This document shows, piece by piece, positions 26,774 through 35,567 of a stretch of 55,171 nucleotides of DNA (position 1 is its first letter; each line of letters begins with the position of its first letter). The DNA lies in contig NZ_NNBK01000029.1 in assembly GCF_002803075.1 (NCBI RefSeq), positions 22,974 through 78,144 on the forward strand, given 5' to 3'. Under the pieces are notes generated by a model, which saw nothing but the letters and a program-made list of their open reading frames with translations, did no database searches and was not told the DNA's origin. A program made the translations under genes and the position numbers. Source of the DNA: Streptomyces sp. CB01373 (GTDB taxonomy: Bacteria; Actinomycetota; Actinomycetes; Streptomycetales; Streptomycetaceae).

Positions 26774-27600
26774 CGCGCCGCATCGTCGCCCGCACGCTTG
26801 TTTACGTCTCGCTGGCCGCCGCGTCGGTGGTCGTGCTGCTCCCGCTCGGCGCGGTCCTGCTGACCTCGCTGAAGACGCCGGAAGAGATGGCCGACGACGG
26901 CGGGGCGCTCACGCTCCCCGGCGACCTGCTGAACTTCGCCAACTACGCCACGGCGTTCCAGGACGGCCGGATGCTCTCCGCGTTCGGCAACACGGCCTTC
27001 ATCCTGTTCTTCGCCGTCGGCGGCACGGTACTGATCGGCTCGATGACGGCCTACGCCATCGACCGGTTCACCTTCCGCTTCAAGAAGCTCGTGGTGACGC
27101 TGTTCCTGGTCGCCGCGCTGGTCCCCGGGGTCACCACCCAGGTGGCGACCTTCCAGATCGTCAACAGCTTCGGCCTCTTCGACACGCGCTGGGCGCCGAT
27201 CGCCCTCTACATGGGCACGGACATCGTGTCGATCTACATCTTCCTGCAGTTCGTCCGGTCGATCCCCGTGTCCCTTGACGAGGCGGCCCGCCTGGACGGC
27301 GCCAACTCCTTCACGATCTACCGGAAGATCATCTTCCCGCTGCTGAAGCCCGCGATCGCGACGGTCGTGATCGTGAAGGGGATCACCGTCTACAACGACT
27401 TCTACATCCCCTTCCTCTACATGCCCTCCGACGACCTTGGCGTGATCTCGACGTCGCTGTTCCGCTTCCGCGGCCCCTTCGGCGCCCACTGGGAGACGAT
27501 CTCGGCGGGAGCGGTGCTCGTGATCCTGCCGACCCTGGTCGTCTTCCTGTTCCTTCAGCGCTTCATCTACAACGGCTTCATGAAGGGAGCGACGAGGTAG
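26770..27600 (+). CDS. Sugar ABC transporter permease, MalG type
   Basis: A 276-residue partner permease with six predicted helices. Family marks are VLLPLGAVLLTSLKTPEE at the first helix and the EAA loop LDEAARLDGANSFTIYRKII. ATGA overlap with the preceding permease. It is last in the three-gene operon and ends 48 bases before the convergent rnd gene. Confidence 0.93.
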   Translation: MTRRIVARTLVYVSLAAASVVVLLPLGAVLLTSLKTPEEMADDGGALTLPGDLLNFANYATAFQDGRMLSAFGNTAFILFFAVGGTVLIGSMTAYAIDRFTFRFKKLVVTLFLVAALVPGVTTQVATFQIVNSFGLFDTRWAPIALYMGTDIVSIYIFLQFVRSIPVSLDEAARLDGANSFTIYRKIIFPLLKPAIATVVIVKGITVYNDFYIPFLYMPSDDLGVISTSLFRFRGPFGAHWETISAGAVLVILPTLVVFLFLQRFIYNGFMKGATR

Positions 27601-27648
27601 GGCGACCAGGCACGGACAGCGGGCGCCGGAGGGGGCGCGGGTCGTGCC

Positions 27649-28938
27649 CTACACGTCCCGGGCCGCCAGCGCCTTCACCAGCGTCGGCGCGACCTGCTCC
27701 ACCTGCCAGGGCCGCGCACCGTACCCGGCGAGGGCGGCGCCCACCGCATCGGCGTCGGCGCCCTGCGGCGGCTCCCAGCACAGGCGCCGTACGGTGTCCG
27801 GCGAGACGAGGTTCTCCTGCGGCATGTTCAGCCGCTCGGCCAGCTCCGACACCCCGGCCTTGGCGGCGGCCAGCCGGGCCGCCGCCACCGGGTCCTTGTC
27901 GGCCCACGCCCGCGGCGGCGGAGGCCCGGTCACCTGCTGTCCCTGCTGCGGCAGCGCCGACTCGGGCAGGGCCTTGGCCCGGTCCACCGCGCTCTGCCAC
28001 TGCTCGATCTGCCGCCTACTGGTCCGGTGACCGAAGCCGTTCAGCGCGGCGAGCGCGTGAGCGTTGGCGGGCACGGCGAGCGCGGCCTCCACGATGGCCG
28101 CGTCCGAGAGCACCTTGCCCGGCGAGACGTCCCGGCGCTGGGCGATCCGGTCCCGGGTCTCCCACAGCTCCCGGACGACCGCGAGCTGCCGCCTGCGCCG
28201 CACCTTGTGCATTCCGGAGGTGCGCCGCCAGGGATCCTTGCGCGGTTCGGCCGGCGGCGCCGAGGCGATGGCGTCGAACTCCTGGAGGGCCCACTCCAGC
28301 TTGCCCTGGCGGTCCAGTTCCTTCTCCAGGGCGTCGCGCAGGTCGACGAGCAGTTCCACGTCGAGTGCCGCGTACCGCAGCCAGGGCTCGGGGAGCGGGC
28401 GGTTCGACCAGTCGACGGCGGAGTGGCCCTTCTCCAGGACGTAGCCCAGCACGCCCTCGACCATCGCGCCGAGCCCGACCCGCGGGAACCCGGCGAGCCG
28501 GCCGGCCAGTTCGGTGTCGAACAGGCTGGTCGGCTGCATACCTATCCCGCGCAGGCACGGCAGGTCCTGGGTGGCCGCGTGCAGCACCCACTCGGTCCCG
28601 GACAGTGCCTCGCCGAGTCCGGACAGGTCGGGGCAGGCGACGGGGTCGATCAGCGCGGTGCCGGCGCCCTCGCGGCGCAGCTGCACCAGGTAGGCGCGCT
28701 GGCCGTAGCGGTAGCCGGAGGCCCGTTCGGCGTCGACGGCGACGGGGCCGGAGCCGGCCGCGAACGCGGCGGTCACCTCGGCGAGCGCGTCCGCGTCGGC
28801 GATCACGGGCGGGATGCCCTCACGGGGTTCGAGCAGGGGAATCGGCGCCCCGGTACCAGAAGATCCGCCGTCTTCCGGAGGGGCGCCTCCGGTGGTTCGC
28901 AGTGAACTGTCTGCTGCGGTCTCTTGGGCGTCGGTCAC
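27649..28938 (-). CDS. rnd: Ribonuclease D-like 3'-5' exonuclease with HRDC domain
   Basis: Predicted 3' exoribonuclease for structured RNA maturation. In 429 residues the N-terminal DEDD exonuclease domain shows VAVDAERASGYRYGQ (Asp, Glu), LHAATQDLPCL (Asp) and LRYAALDVELLVDL (Tyr and final Asp). An HRDC domain follows (VRELWETRDRIAQRRDVSPG) and a second HRDC-like region at the C-terminus. An acidic, low-complexity stretch of ~45 residues precedes the catalytic domain. It is next to whiI, same strand, with a strong palindrome between them. Confidence 0.93.
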   Translation of the reverse strand: MTDAQETAADSSLRTTGGAPPEDGGSSGTGAPIPLLEPREGIPPVIADADALAEVTAAFAAGSGPVAVDAERASGYRYGQRAYLVQLRREGAGTALIDPVACPDLSGLGEALSGTEWVLHAATQDLPCLRGIGMQPTSLFDTELAGRLAGFPRVGLGAMVEGVLGYVLEKGHSAVDWSNRPLPEPWLRYAALDVELLVDLRDALEKELDRQGKLEWALQEFDAIASAPPAEPRKDPWRRTSGMHKVRRRRQLAVVRELWETRDRIAQRRDVSPGKVLSDAAIVEAALAVPANAHALAALNGFGHRTSRRQIEQWQSAVDRAKALPESALPQQGQQVTGPPPPRAWADKDPVAAARLAAAKAGVSELAERLNMPQENLVSPDTVRRLCWEPPQGADADAVGAALAGYGARPWQVEQVAPTLVKALAARDV

Positions 28939-28963
28939 ATGTCAAGAGTATCCGTGGATGGAC

Positions 28964-28999
28964 GGCGCCCGCCGACGGAACGTTCCGTCGGCGGGCGCC
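28964..28999. terminator. 36-bp perfect palindrome between whiI and rnd
   Basis: 28964-28981 is the exact reverse complement of 28982-28999 (arm GGCGCCCGCCGACGGAAC). It lies just upstream of rnd and about 230 bases downstream of whiI, so it most simply ends the whiI transcript; a palindrome this close to the rnd start could also affect its expression. Confidence 0.6.
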
Positions 29000-29231
29000 G
29001 GGGGGTCGTAAACCGGTCAGGCAGGTGAGACGTCCGGTGCACGACCGGCAAGGGGCACGCGCGGGGCGCGACCTGGGGGAGGGGACGGTTTCCGGGGCGG
29101 ACGCATCGGCTGCGGTGCGTGCCGGCGGCGAGAGGGGGGTGAAGAGGGGAGTGGGGGGAAGGGAGCGAGCGGGGAATCGGGGACGGGGCCGGACAATTCG
29201 AGAAAGATGCTGGTCAGGGCGGTCGAGGCGG

Positions 29232-29894
29232 TCAGTGGATGATGCCGGTCCGCAGCGCCACGGCGACCATGCCGGCGCGGTCGCCGGTGCCGAGCTTGCG
29301 GGCGATGCGGGCGAGATGGCTCTTGACGGTCAGCGCGGACAGGCCCATCGAGACGCCGATGGCCTTGTTCGACTGGCCCTCCGCGACCAGCCGCAGCACC
29401 TCGACCTCGCGGCCGGACAGCTCACGAAAACCACCCGGGTGGCTCGGGGCACCCGGGGGACGGCGGTGCAGCCGGGCGGCCGCGGCGCCGATGGGGGCGG
29501 CGCCGGGCCGGGTGGGGAGCCCGACGTTGGTGCGGGTGCCGGTGACGACATAGCCCTTCACACCGCCCGCCAGGGCGTTGCGGACGGCGCCGATGTCGTC
29601 GGCGGCGGACAGGGCCAGGCCGTTGGGCCATCCGGCGGCCCGGGTCTCGGACAGCAGGGTGAGCCCGGAGCCGTCGGGCAGGTGGACGTCGGCTACGCAG
29701 ATGTCCCGCGGATTGCCGATACGGGGACGGGCCTCCGCGACGGACGAAGCCTCGATGACGTCACGGACTCCGAGCGCCCACAGATGGCGGGTGACGGTGG
29801 AACGGACGCGCGGGTCCGCCACGACGACCATGGCAGTCGGCTTGTTCGGACGGTAGGCGACCAGGCTTGCGGGCTGCTCGAGGAGAACGGACAC
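29232..29894 (-). CDS. whiI: WhiI-like atypical response regulator (LuxR/NarL type)
   Basis: 220 residues: receiver-like domain (about 20-125) and LuxR helix-turn-helix (about 157-212; LSGREVEVLRLVAEGQSNKAIG). The phospho-acceptor position is kept (Asp69 in VADVHLPDG), but the acidic pair is reduced to one Asp (VVADPRV) and the usual Lys after strand five is missing (GYVVTGTRTN), a degenerate pocket as reported for WhiI. WhiI pairs with BldM to activate late sporulation genes. Identity is inferred from sequence, the neighbouring hemE-DUF3000 context and a SigWhiG-like promoter upstream. The GTG start has AGGAGG (29899-29904). No histidine kinase adjoins it. Confidence 0.85.
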   Translation of the reverse strand: MSVLLEQPASLVAYRPNKPTAMVVVADPRVRSTVTRHLWALGVRDVIEASSVAEARPRIGNPRDICVADVHLPDGSGLTLLSETRAAGWPNGLALSAADDIGAVRNALAGGVKGYVVTGTRTNVGLPTRPGAAPIGAAAARLHRRPPGAPSHPGGFRELSGREVEVLRLVAEGQSNKAIGVSMGLSALTVKSHLARIARKLGTGDRAGMVAVALRTGIIH

Positions 29895-29973
29895 CAGGCC
29901 TCCTGGGGGTGGGGGGACGGGGCCGGCTTGTGGGGATGAAGCCGGAAGAACCGTGCTTGCAAGGTCACAGTGG

Positions 29974-30001
29974 TCTTCGGCACCAAACCCGGTGTCCTTT
30001 A
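29974..30001 (-). promoter_or_regulatory. SigWhiG-type promoter of whiI
   Basis: On the minus strand TAAA (30001-29998), a 16-base gap and GCCGAAGA (29981-29974) match the motility/sporulation sigma consensus TAAA-N15/16-GCCGATAA at 10 of 12 positions. It ends about 80 bases upstream of the whiI start, consistent with whiI being a SigWhiG target. Confidence 0.65.
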
Positions 30002-30244
30002 GAGAATGATCACGATCTGGTGACTGCCCGAGCGTTTAATTCGAACGCATTGGCGATAATCCGAAGGTCGAATCGGTACGCTTGGGGCCGCTTGGGGCCA
30101 TTCGGGAGCGATACCTGCCTGAAAGTGGCCGTATCGACAAAGAAACGGCAAGAAGTCGGTGGGCCACCCGGACAGGTGTACGCGCATGGGTGAGGGGTCG
30201 TCGTCAGCGAGGGTGCGGGACCGCCGTCAGCGGCCGGTCGGTGG

Positions 30245-30937
30245 TCAGCGCGGCTGCGGGCCGCGCCGCTGTGGCAGCGTCACCACCGACGCGTCCCCGG
30301 GACCGGCCGGTGGCAGCCCGGCGACCTGGGCGAGCAGATCGCACCAGGACGCCAGGTGCGCCGCGGTGTCCGGCACCCCGCCCATCCCCTCCCGGGGCGT
30401 CCAGGAGGCACGGATCTCGATCTGCGAGGCGGCAGGGCGCGACGAAAGCCCGCCGAAGTAGTGCGAACTCGCGCGCGTGACGGTCCCGCTCGGCTCGCCG
30501 TACATCAGCCCGCGCGCCTGGAGCGCCCCGGTCAGCCACGACCAGCACACGTCCGGCAGCAGCGGGTCGGCGGCCATCTCCGCCTCCAGTTCCGCGCGTA
30601 CCAGCGTCACCAGCCGGAAGGTGCCCTGCCAGGCGTCGTGCCCGGCGGGATCGTGCAGCAGCACAAGGCGGCCGTCGGCCAGGTCCTGCTCCCCGTCGAC
30701 GACCGTGGCCTCCAGGGCGTACGTGAACGGGGCGAGCCGCTGCGGCGGCGGAACCTGCTCGATCTCCAGCTGCGGCCGCAGCCGCGCCGCCCTCAACGCG
30801 TCGACCGCCGCCCGGAACGGCAACGGAGCCTGGGGTTTCCTGCTCGTATCGCCGTCCCCCTTTCCTGGATTTCCCGGATCCTTCGGATCGTCCATTCCGC
30901 CCGTGCCGTCCGACAGTCGTCCCTGAGCCGCAGCCAT
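30245..30937 (-). CDS. DUF3000 family protein
   Basis: A 230-residue actinobacterial protein of unknown function, lacking signal peptide or membrane helices. Recognised by PFRAAVDALRAARLRPQLEI, RLAPFTYALEATVVDG, LVLLHDPAGHDAWQGTFRLV and the C-terminal EIRASWTPREGMGGVPDTAA block. It is usually beside hemE, as here (divergent, 124 bases apart). The ATG at 30937 is chosen as a conservative start; the frame is open upstream, and MDDPKDPGN is a shorter alternative. Confidence 0.82.
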   Translation of the reverse strand: MAAAQGRLSDGTGGMDDPKDPGNPGKGDGDTSRKPQAPLPFRAAVDALRAARLRPQLEIEQVPPPQRLAPFTYALEATVVDGEQDLADGRLVLLHDPAGHDAWQGTFRLVTLVRAELEAEMAADPLLPDVCWSWLTGALQARGLMYGEPSGTVTRASSHYFGGLSSRPAASQIEIRASWTPREGMGGVPDTAAHLASWCDLLAQVAGLPPAGPGDASVVTLPQRRGPQPR

Positions 30938-31061
30938 GCCGGGAAGATTAAGGGGAACCGGGCCTTCGTGCAGGGCAACACACCCCGCCGCCGTCGGCGG
31001 CGCCGTCCGGGACCGCACACCGGGGCCTTCGCGTCATCGGGGGCATGCGAGACTTGCGGAC

Positions 31062-32132
31062 GTGAGTGCCAACGAGACGCCCGCAAGCCGGCAGCCGCAG
31101 ACAGCCACCTACGACTCCGCCTTCATGAAGGCGTGCAGGCGTGAACCCGTGCCGCACACCCCGGTGTGGTTCATGCGGCAGGCCGGGCGCTCCCTGCCGG
31201 AGTACCGCAAGGTGCGCGAGGGCATCCCCATGCTCGAGTCCTGCATGCGTCCGGAGCTGGTCGCCGAGATCACGCTCCAGCCGGTCCGCCGGCACAACGT
31301 GGACGCGGCGATCTACTTCAGCGACATCGTCGTGCCCCTCAAGGCCATCGGCGTCGACCTGGACATCAAGCCCGGCATCGGCCCGGTCGTCGAGCGTCCG
31401 GTGCGCACCCGCGAGGACCTCGCCCGGCTGCGCGACCTGACCCCCGAGGACGTCTCCTACGTCACCGAGGCGATCGGCCTGCTCACCCGCGAACTGGGGT
31501 CCACCCCGCTCATCGGCTTCGCCGGCGCCCCCTTCACCCTCGCGAGCTACCTGGTGGAGGGCGGCCCCTCCCGGACGTACGAGAACGCCAAGGCGATGAT
31601 GTACGGCGACCCCGAGCTGTGGGCCGACCTGCTCGACCGCCTCGCCGCCATCACGACCGCCTTCCTGAAGGTGCAGATCGAGGCGGGCGCCAGCGCCGTG
31701 CAGCTCTTCGACTCCTGGGCCGGCGCCCTCTCGCCCGTCGACTACCGCCGCTCGGTGCTGCCGGCCTCCGCCAAGGTCTTCGAGGCGGTCGCCGGGTACG
31801 GCGTCCCGCGCATCCACTTCGGTGTCGGCACCGGCGAACTGCTCGGCCTGATGGGTGACGCGGGCGCGGACGTCGTCGGCGTCGACTGGCGGGTCCCGCT
31901 CGACGAGGCCGCCCGCCGTGTCGGCCCCGGCAAGGCGCTCCAGGGCAACCTCGACCCGACCTCGGTGTTCGCCCCCCGGCAGGCCATGGAGGCCAAGGCC
32001 CGGGAGGTGCTGGACTCGGCCGCCGGGCTTGAGGGCCACATCTTCAACCTCGGCCACGGCGTCATGCCCTCGACCGATCCCGACGCGCTCACCCACCTCG
32101 TCGAGTACGTCCACACGCAGACCGCACGCTGA
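31062..32132 (+). CDS. hemE: Uroporphyrinogen decarboxylase
   Basis: Decarboxylates the four acetate side chains of uroporphyrinogen III to give coproporphyrinogen III in haem synthesis; cytosolic. It has 356 residues. Diagnostic motifs are VWFMRQAGRSLPEYRKVR (substrate-binding Arg pair), YFSDIVVPLKAIGVDLDI (catalytic Asp), IGFAGAPFTLASYLVEGGPS and FNLGHGVMPSTDPD near the end. The GTG start at 31062 is placed where homologues begin, before SANETPAS. A 14-bp stem hairpin ends it. Confidence 0.96.
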   Translation: MSANETPASRQPQTATYDSAFMKACRREPVPHTPVWFMRQAGRSLPEYRKVREGIPMLESCMRPELVAEITLQPVRRHNVDAAIYFSDIVVPLKAIGVDLDIKPGIGPVVERPVRTREDLARLRDLTPEDVSYVTEAIGLLTRELGSTPLIGFAGAPFTLASYLVEGGPSRTYENAKAMMYGDPELWADLLDRLAAITTAFLKVQIEAGASAVQLFDSWAGALSPVDYRRSVLPASAKVFEAVAGYGVPRIHFGVGTGELLGLMGDAGADVVGVDWRVPLDEAARRVGPGKALQGNLDPTSVFAPRQAMEAKAREVLDSAAGLEGHIFNLGHGVMPSTDPDALTHLVEYVHTQTAR

Positions 32133-32139
32133 GCCGCCG

Positions 32140-32171
32140 CCCTTCCCCGGCGCCGACGCGCCGGGGAAGGG
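32140..32171 (+). terminator. Hairpin after hemE
   Basis: CCCTTCCCCGGCGC (32140-32153), loop CGAC, GCGCCGGGGAAGGG (32158-32171): a perfect 14-bp stem 8 bases after the hemE stop; it may serve the convergent ligase gene too. Confidence 0.8.
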
Positions 32172-32207
32172 TCCGGGCGGGCCCTTCGGTGCTCCGCTCG
32201 ACGGCCG

Positions 32208-33560
32208 TCAGTACCGCAGGCGCGTGGCCGCCACGACGCTCTGCGGCGTCGCCCCCTCGAACCGGGCGGCCTCCGCACGGCGTACGGCGACGACCGCGCC
32301 GAACAGCGTCTCTCCCAGCGCCTCGCGCAGCACCACGGACCGCTCGAAGTGCGCCAGCGCCTCGGTGAGCGAGCCGGGCAGCCGTGTCTGCCCTCCCACC
32401 TGCGCGGGATCGTCCACCACGGGCGGCGGGAGGGTCGCAGCGGCGTCGATCCCGGCGAGTCCCGCGGCGATGACCGCGCCCACCACCAGATAGGGGTTGG
32501 CCGCCGCGTCGAAGCTCTTGATCTCCGCGTTCGCCGCCCAGACGGCGTCCGGGGCTCCGGCGACGAAGCGGATCGCGGCCTCCCGGTTCTCCGGGCCCCA
32601 GCACTGGAACGCGCCGGCCCAGCGCGAGGGCTCCAGCCGCAGATAGCTGGCGGCGGAGGGCGCGCCGAGGGCGAGCAGCGCGGGCAGCTCCCGGAGGACG
32701 CCCGCGAGGAACGCCTCGCAGACCGCCGTCATGCCGTGCGGTCCGTCCCCGTCCCGGCACAGGTTCCGGCCGTCCTGCCAGAGGCTCAGATGCAGATGGC
32801 GTCCGTTGCCGACCGTCCCCGCCTCGACGACCGGGGCGAACGAGGCCGTCAGCCCGTGCCGCGCGGAGACCGCCCTGACCGTCTCCCGCACGAGCACCGC
32901 CAGATCGGCCGCCCCCACCGGGTCCGCCGGTGCCACTGACACCTCGAACTGGCCGGGCGCGTACTCCGGGTGAAGCTGCTGCACGGCGACCCCCTGTGCG
33001 ACGAGGGCGGCCAGCACGTCGCGCAGGTAGTCGGACAGTTCAACGAACCGTGCCATGCCGAACGCGGGCCCCGCGGCCGGGCCGGACGGCGACGGGGAGA
33101 AGTCCGCGTCCCGGCCGACCACCCACTCGGTCTCGAAGCCCATGCGCAGGGCGAGTCCGCGCTCGGCGGCCCGCTCGGTCATCCGCCGGGCGAACAGCCG
33201 CTGGCAGCCGGGGTACTCGGTGCCCCGCTGGTCGTGGCGGTCGGCCGGCGCCCAGGCCCAGCCGGGCTGCGCGGCCAGCGGGGTCAGCCGGTCGAGGTCG
33301 GGCAGCAGCCGCAGATCGCCCTCGGGGGTGCCGGAGGGTGCCCCGGAGGTGACGGAGTCGTCGGCCAGGAACAGGTCGAAGACCGGCGGCATGGCGACAC
33401 CCCACCGCGCGGCGTCGGGCAGCGCCGTGACCGGCACCGTCTTGACGCGGGTGATGCCCGCGGTGTCCACCATGGTGAGGGCGACCCCGCTCACTCCCTG
33501 CGCCGTCAGCCGGTCGGCCTCCTTCGCCGCCCGGCCCCGCTCCTCTCGCGCGGTGGACAT
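32208..33560 (-). CDS. Glutamine synthetase-family ligase (GlnA3/GlnA4-like)
   Basis: A 450-residue member of the GlnA superfamily, predicted to join glutamate to an amine with ATP. It retains the beta-grasp N-domain (VSGVALTMVDTAGITRVKTV) and catalytic blocks GFETEWVV, QLHPEYAPGQFEVS, NGRHLHLSLW and the C-terminal YLRLEPSRWAGAFQCWGPEN with RFVAG. The tyrosine adenylylation loop of housekeeping GlnA is not seen. In Streptomyces, relatives gamma-glutamylate polyamines or ethanolamine. The ATG at 33560 follows GAAGGAGGA. The neighbouring amidase, permease and GntR regulator support amine catabolism rather than ammonia assimilation. Confidence 0.85.
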   Translation of the reverse strand: MSTAREERGRAAKEADRLTAQGVSGVALTMVDTAGITRVKTVPVTALPDAARWGVAMPPVFDLFLADDSVTSGAPSGTPEGDLRLLPDLDRLTPLAAQPGWAWAPADRHDQRGTEYPGCQRLFARRMTERAAERGLALRMGFETEWVVGRDADFSPSPSGPAAGPAFGMARFVELSDYLRDVLAALVAQGVAVQQLHPEYAPGQFEVSVAPADPVGAADLAVLVRETVRAVSARHGLTASFAPVVEAGTVGNGRHLHLSLWQDGRNLCRDGDGPHGMTAVCEAFLAGVLRELPALLALGAPSAASYLRLEPSRWAGAFQCWGPENREAAIRFVAGAPDAVWAANAEIKSFDAAANPYLVVGAVIAAGLAGIDAAATLPPPVVDDPAQVGGQTRLPGSLTEALAHFERSVVLREALGETLFGAVVAVRRAEAARFEGATPQSVVAATRLRY

Positions 33561-33710
33561 GGTCTCCTCCTTCACCGCGTGCGGCCGTGACCGGCTCCGC
33601 GTTCGTGCTCTCGAGTGTGGTCGCCCGACGGCCGGGGTGCGCGTGCCGGAACCGGCCGCGGCGGCCGGTGCGGGGGGTGCGCCCGGCGCGGCCCTGGACC
33701 GCCCGTCCGG

Positions 33711-34478
33711 TCAGCGCCGGTCGAGGAGGTCCATGAACATGGTCTTGTGGAGGTCCTCGACATGGCGGCAAGCCACCTCGGCCGCCTCCACCGCGTCCCC
33801 GCGCCGGATCGCCTTCACCAGGGCGCGGTGCTCGTCGTTGGAGTGGCGCAGGAAGTCCAGCGGGTAGGGCAGGTAGTAGCGGTACAGCTCCCGCAGCACG
33901 GCGCCGTACGGCTCGGCGACGGACTCCAGTCCGGTCGCGGCGGCCACCGCCATGTGGAACCGCTCGTCGCAGCCGTGGAACTCCGCCCAGCTCGGGGCCC
34001 GGTCCATCTCCTCGACCAGCCGGTCCAGCTCCCGCGCGGATTCCGCGCCGAGGCCGCGGAGCGCGGCCAGATGGGCCACCCCGCACTCCAGGACCAGCCG
34101 GTGGTCGATCAGCTGGTGCACGTCCGCGGACGCCGCCCGGTACGTCTCGATGGCCCCGACCGTCGAGTGGGCGGGCCGCTCGGCCACCAGTGTTCCCCCG
34201 GTGCGCCCGCGCCGGCGCTCGAGCACGCCCTCCTTGCACAGCGCCACCAGGGCCCGGCGGACCGTGATCTCGGAGACGCCGAGCGCCTCGGCGATCCGGT
34301 CGCTGCCGGGCAGCCGCTCGCCCGGCGCCAGCAGGCCGAGATCGACGGCGAGCGCGATCCGGGCCCGCACGGCGTCCAGGGCTGACAGCCGCCGGATGGC
34401 GGTGAGCGGTGGCGCGTTCAGGCCGAGCGTGGCCTGCTCCGCGCGCGCCGGACGGGAGTTCACGGGTGAGCCGGGCAT
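33711..34478 (-). CDS. GntR/FadR (FCD)-family transcriptional regulator
   Basis: About 255 residues. The winged helix (LSALDAVRARIALAVDLGLL, RIAEALGVSEITVRRALVAL, VLERRRGRTGGTLVAE) is followed by an all-helical FCD ligand domain (HQLIDHRLVLECGVAHLAAL, CDERFHMAVAAATGLES, DEHRALVKAIRRGDAVEA). Start choice is uncertain: in-frame ATGs occur at 34478 and 34505 and none has a good ribosome site; 34478 is chosen because the 34505 ATG lies inside a repeated operator-like motif. It likely controls the flanking ligase and the divergent amidase-permease pair. Confidence 0.85.
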   Translation of the reverse strand: MPGSPVNSRPARAEQATLGLNAPPLTAIRRLSALDAVRARIALAVDLGLLAPGERLPGSDRIAEALGVSEITVRRALVALCKEGVLERRRGRTGGTLVAERPAHSTVGAIETYRAASADVHQLIDHRLVLECGVAHLAALRGLGAESARELDRLVEEMDRAPSWAEFHGCDERFHMAVAAATGLESVAEPYGAVLRELYRYYLPYPLDFLRHSNDEHRALVKAIRRGDAVEAAEVACRHVEDLHKTMFMDLLDRR

Positions 34479-34495
34479 GGCGACACCGTACTCAA

Positions 34496-34533
34496 AAGTG
34501 CTCATCTTGAACACTCTTGTTTAAGTGCTCATC
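34496..34533. promoter_or_regulatory. Repeat cluster, probable GntR operator
   Basis: AAGTGCTCATC occurs twice in direct orientation (34496-34506 and 34523-34533, 27 bases start to start). Between them GAACACT (34509-34515) is a near-perfect inverse of AGTGCTC, giving 7-5-7 and 7-8-7 dyads with one mismatch. It sits between the divergent regulator and amidase genes in unusually AT-rich DNA. Confidence 0.65.
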
Positions 34534-34577
34534 ATGCTCTATTTTTTTTCGCCATCAGGCCACCTGCTGTCTCGAAA

Positions 34578-35471
34578 GTGGTGACTTCCGTGTCACGGCC
34601 CCTCCCCATCGCCCTCGCGCAGGCCCCTCCGCGCTCCTCCCGGCTGCCGCTGGCCGGCTTCGCCGACGAGGTCCAGGACCTCGTCGCACGGTTCCCCGGA
34701 ACCCGTCTGGCGGTGTATCCCGAGCTGCACCTGTGCGGCGTGGAGGGCTCCGCGGAGGAGCGGGAGGCGCAGCTCCAGGAGGCCGCGGAGCCGCTGGACG
34801 GCCCCCGGACCAGGATGCTCGCCGAACTCGCCGGTGACCTGGGCGTCTGGCTGCTGCCGGGCAGCGTGTGCGAGCGCGGTGCGGGCGGCGAGCTGTTCAA
34901 CACCGCGCTGGCCTTCTCGCCCGAGGGCCGGCTCGCCGCCTCCTACCGCAAGGTCTTCCCCTGGCGCCCCTACGAGCCGTACGACCCCGGTGACCGCTTC
35001 GTCGTGGCCGACCTGGCCGAGGCGGGCCGGATCGGCTTCGCGATCTGCTACGACGCGTGGTTCCCCGAGGTCTCCCGGCACCTGGCCTGGATGGGCGCCG
35101 AAGTGATCGTCAACCCGGTCATGACCACGACCGCCGACCGCGCCCAGGAACTGGTCCTGGCCCGGGCCAACGCCATGGTCAACCAGGTCTACGTGATCAG
35201 CGTCAACACCGCGGGCCCGGTCGGCACCGGCCGCAGCCTCGTGGTGGACCCGGAGGGCCGGGTACGCGTCGAGTCCCCCGACGCCCTGCCCACCGTCCTC
35301 ACCGATGTGCTCGACCTCGACGACGTCACCCGGGTCAGAACCCATGGCACGGCGGGTCTCAACCGCGTCTGGGACCAGTTCCGCGACGGTGACGCCCCGA
35401 TCGAACTGCCGCTGTACCAGGGCCGGATCGACCCCCGCCGCTGGAATCCGGACCGCCGCCCCGGCGACTGA
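34578..35471 (+). CDS. Nitrilase-superfamily carbon-nitrogen hydrolase
   Basis: Predicted amidase hydrolysing a C-N amide bond; 297 residues, cytosolic. The Glu-Lys-Cys triad is visible: Glu49 in VYPELHLCG, Lys125 in SYRKVFPWRPYEPYDPG, Cys157 in GFAICYDAWFPEVSRHL. This is the branch that includes aliphatic and omega-amidases. GTG at 34578 is used; GTGs at 34581 and 34590 are alternatives. It begins 45 bases after the operator repeats and precedes a permease, so it may deamidate an imported amide or the gamma-glutamyl product of the divergent ligase. Confidence 0.88.
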   Translation: MVTSVSRPLPIALAQAPPRSSRLPLAGFADEVQDLVARFPGTRLAVYPELHLCGVEGSAEEREAQLQEAAEPLDGPRTRMLAELAGDLGVWLLPGSVCERGAGGELFNTALAFSPEGRLAASYRKVFPWRPYEPYDPGDRFVVADLAEAGRIGFAICYDAWFPEVSRHLAWMGAEVIVNPVMTTTADRAQELVLARANAMVNQVYVISVNTAGPVGTGRSLVVDPEGRVRVESPDALPTVLTDVLDLDDVTRVRTHGTAGLNRVWDQFRDGDAPIELPLYQGRIDPRRWNPDRRPGD

Positions 35472-35567
35472 CCGCCCCGCGTGTCCGCCCCCTCCCCGTC
35501 CCCCCACGCCCGCCCGCACCTCCCCGAAAGCCCGCCCGGCCCCCACCCGCCCTCCTGGAGCCACGCC

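Noticed and set aside
34496..34533. Short CRISPR-like repeat pair
   Set aside because: Only two 11-base copies separated by 16 bases; an operator fits better. No CRISPR array was seen in the window.
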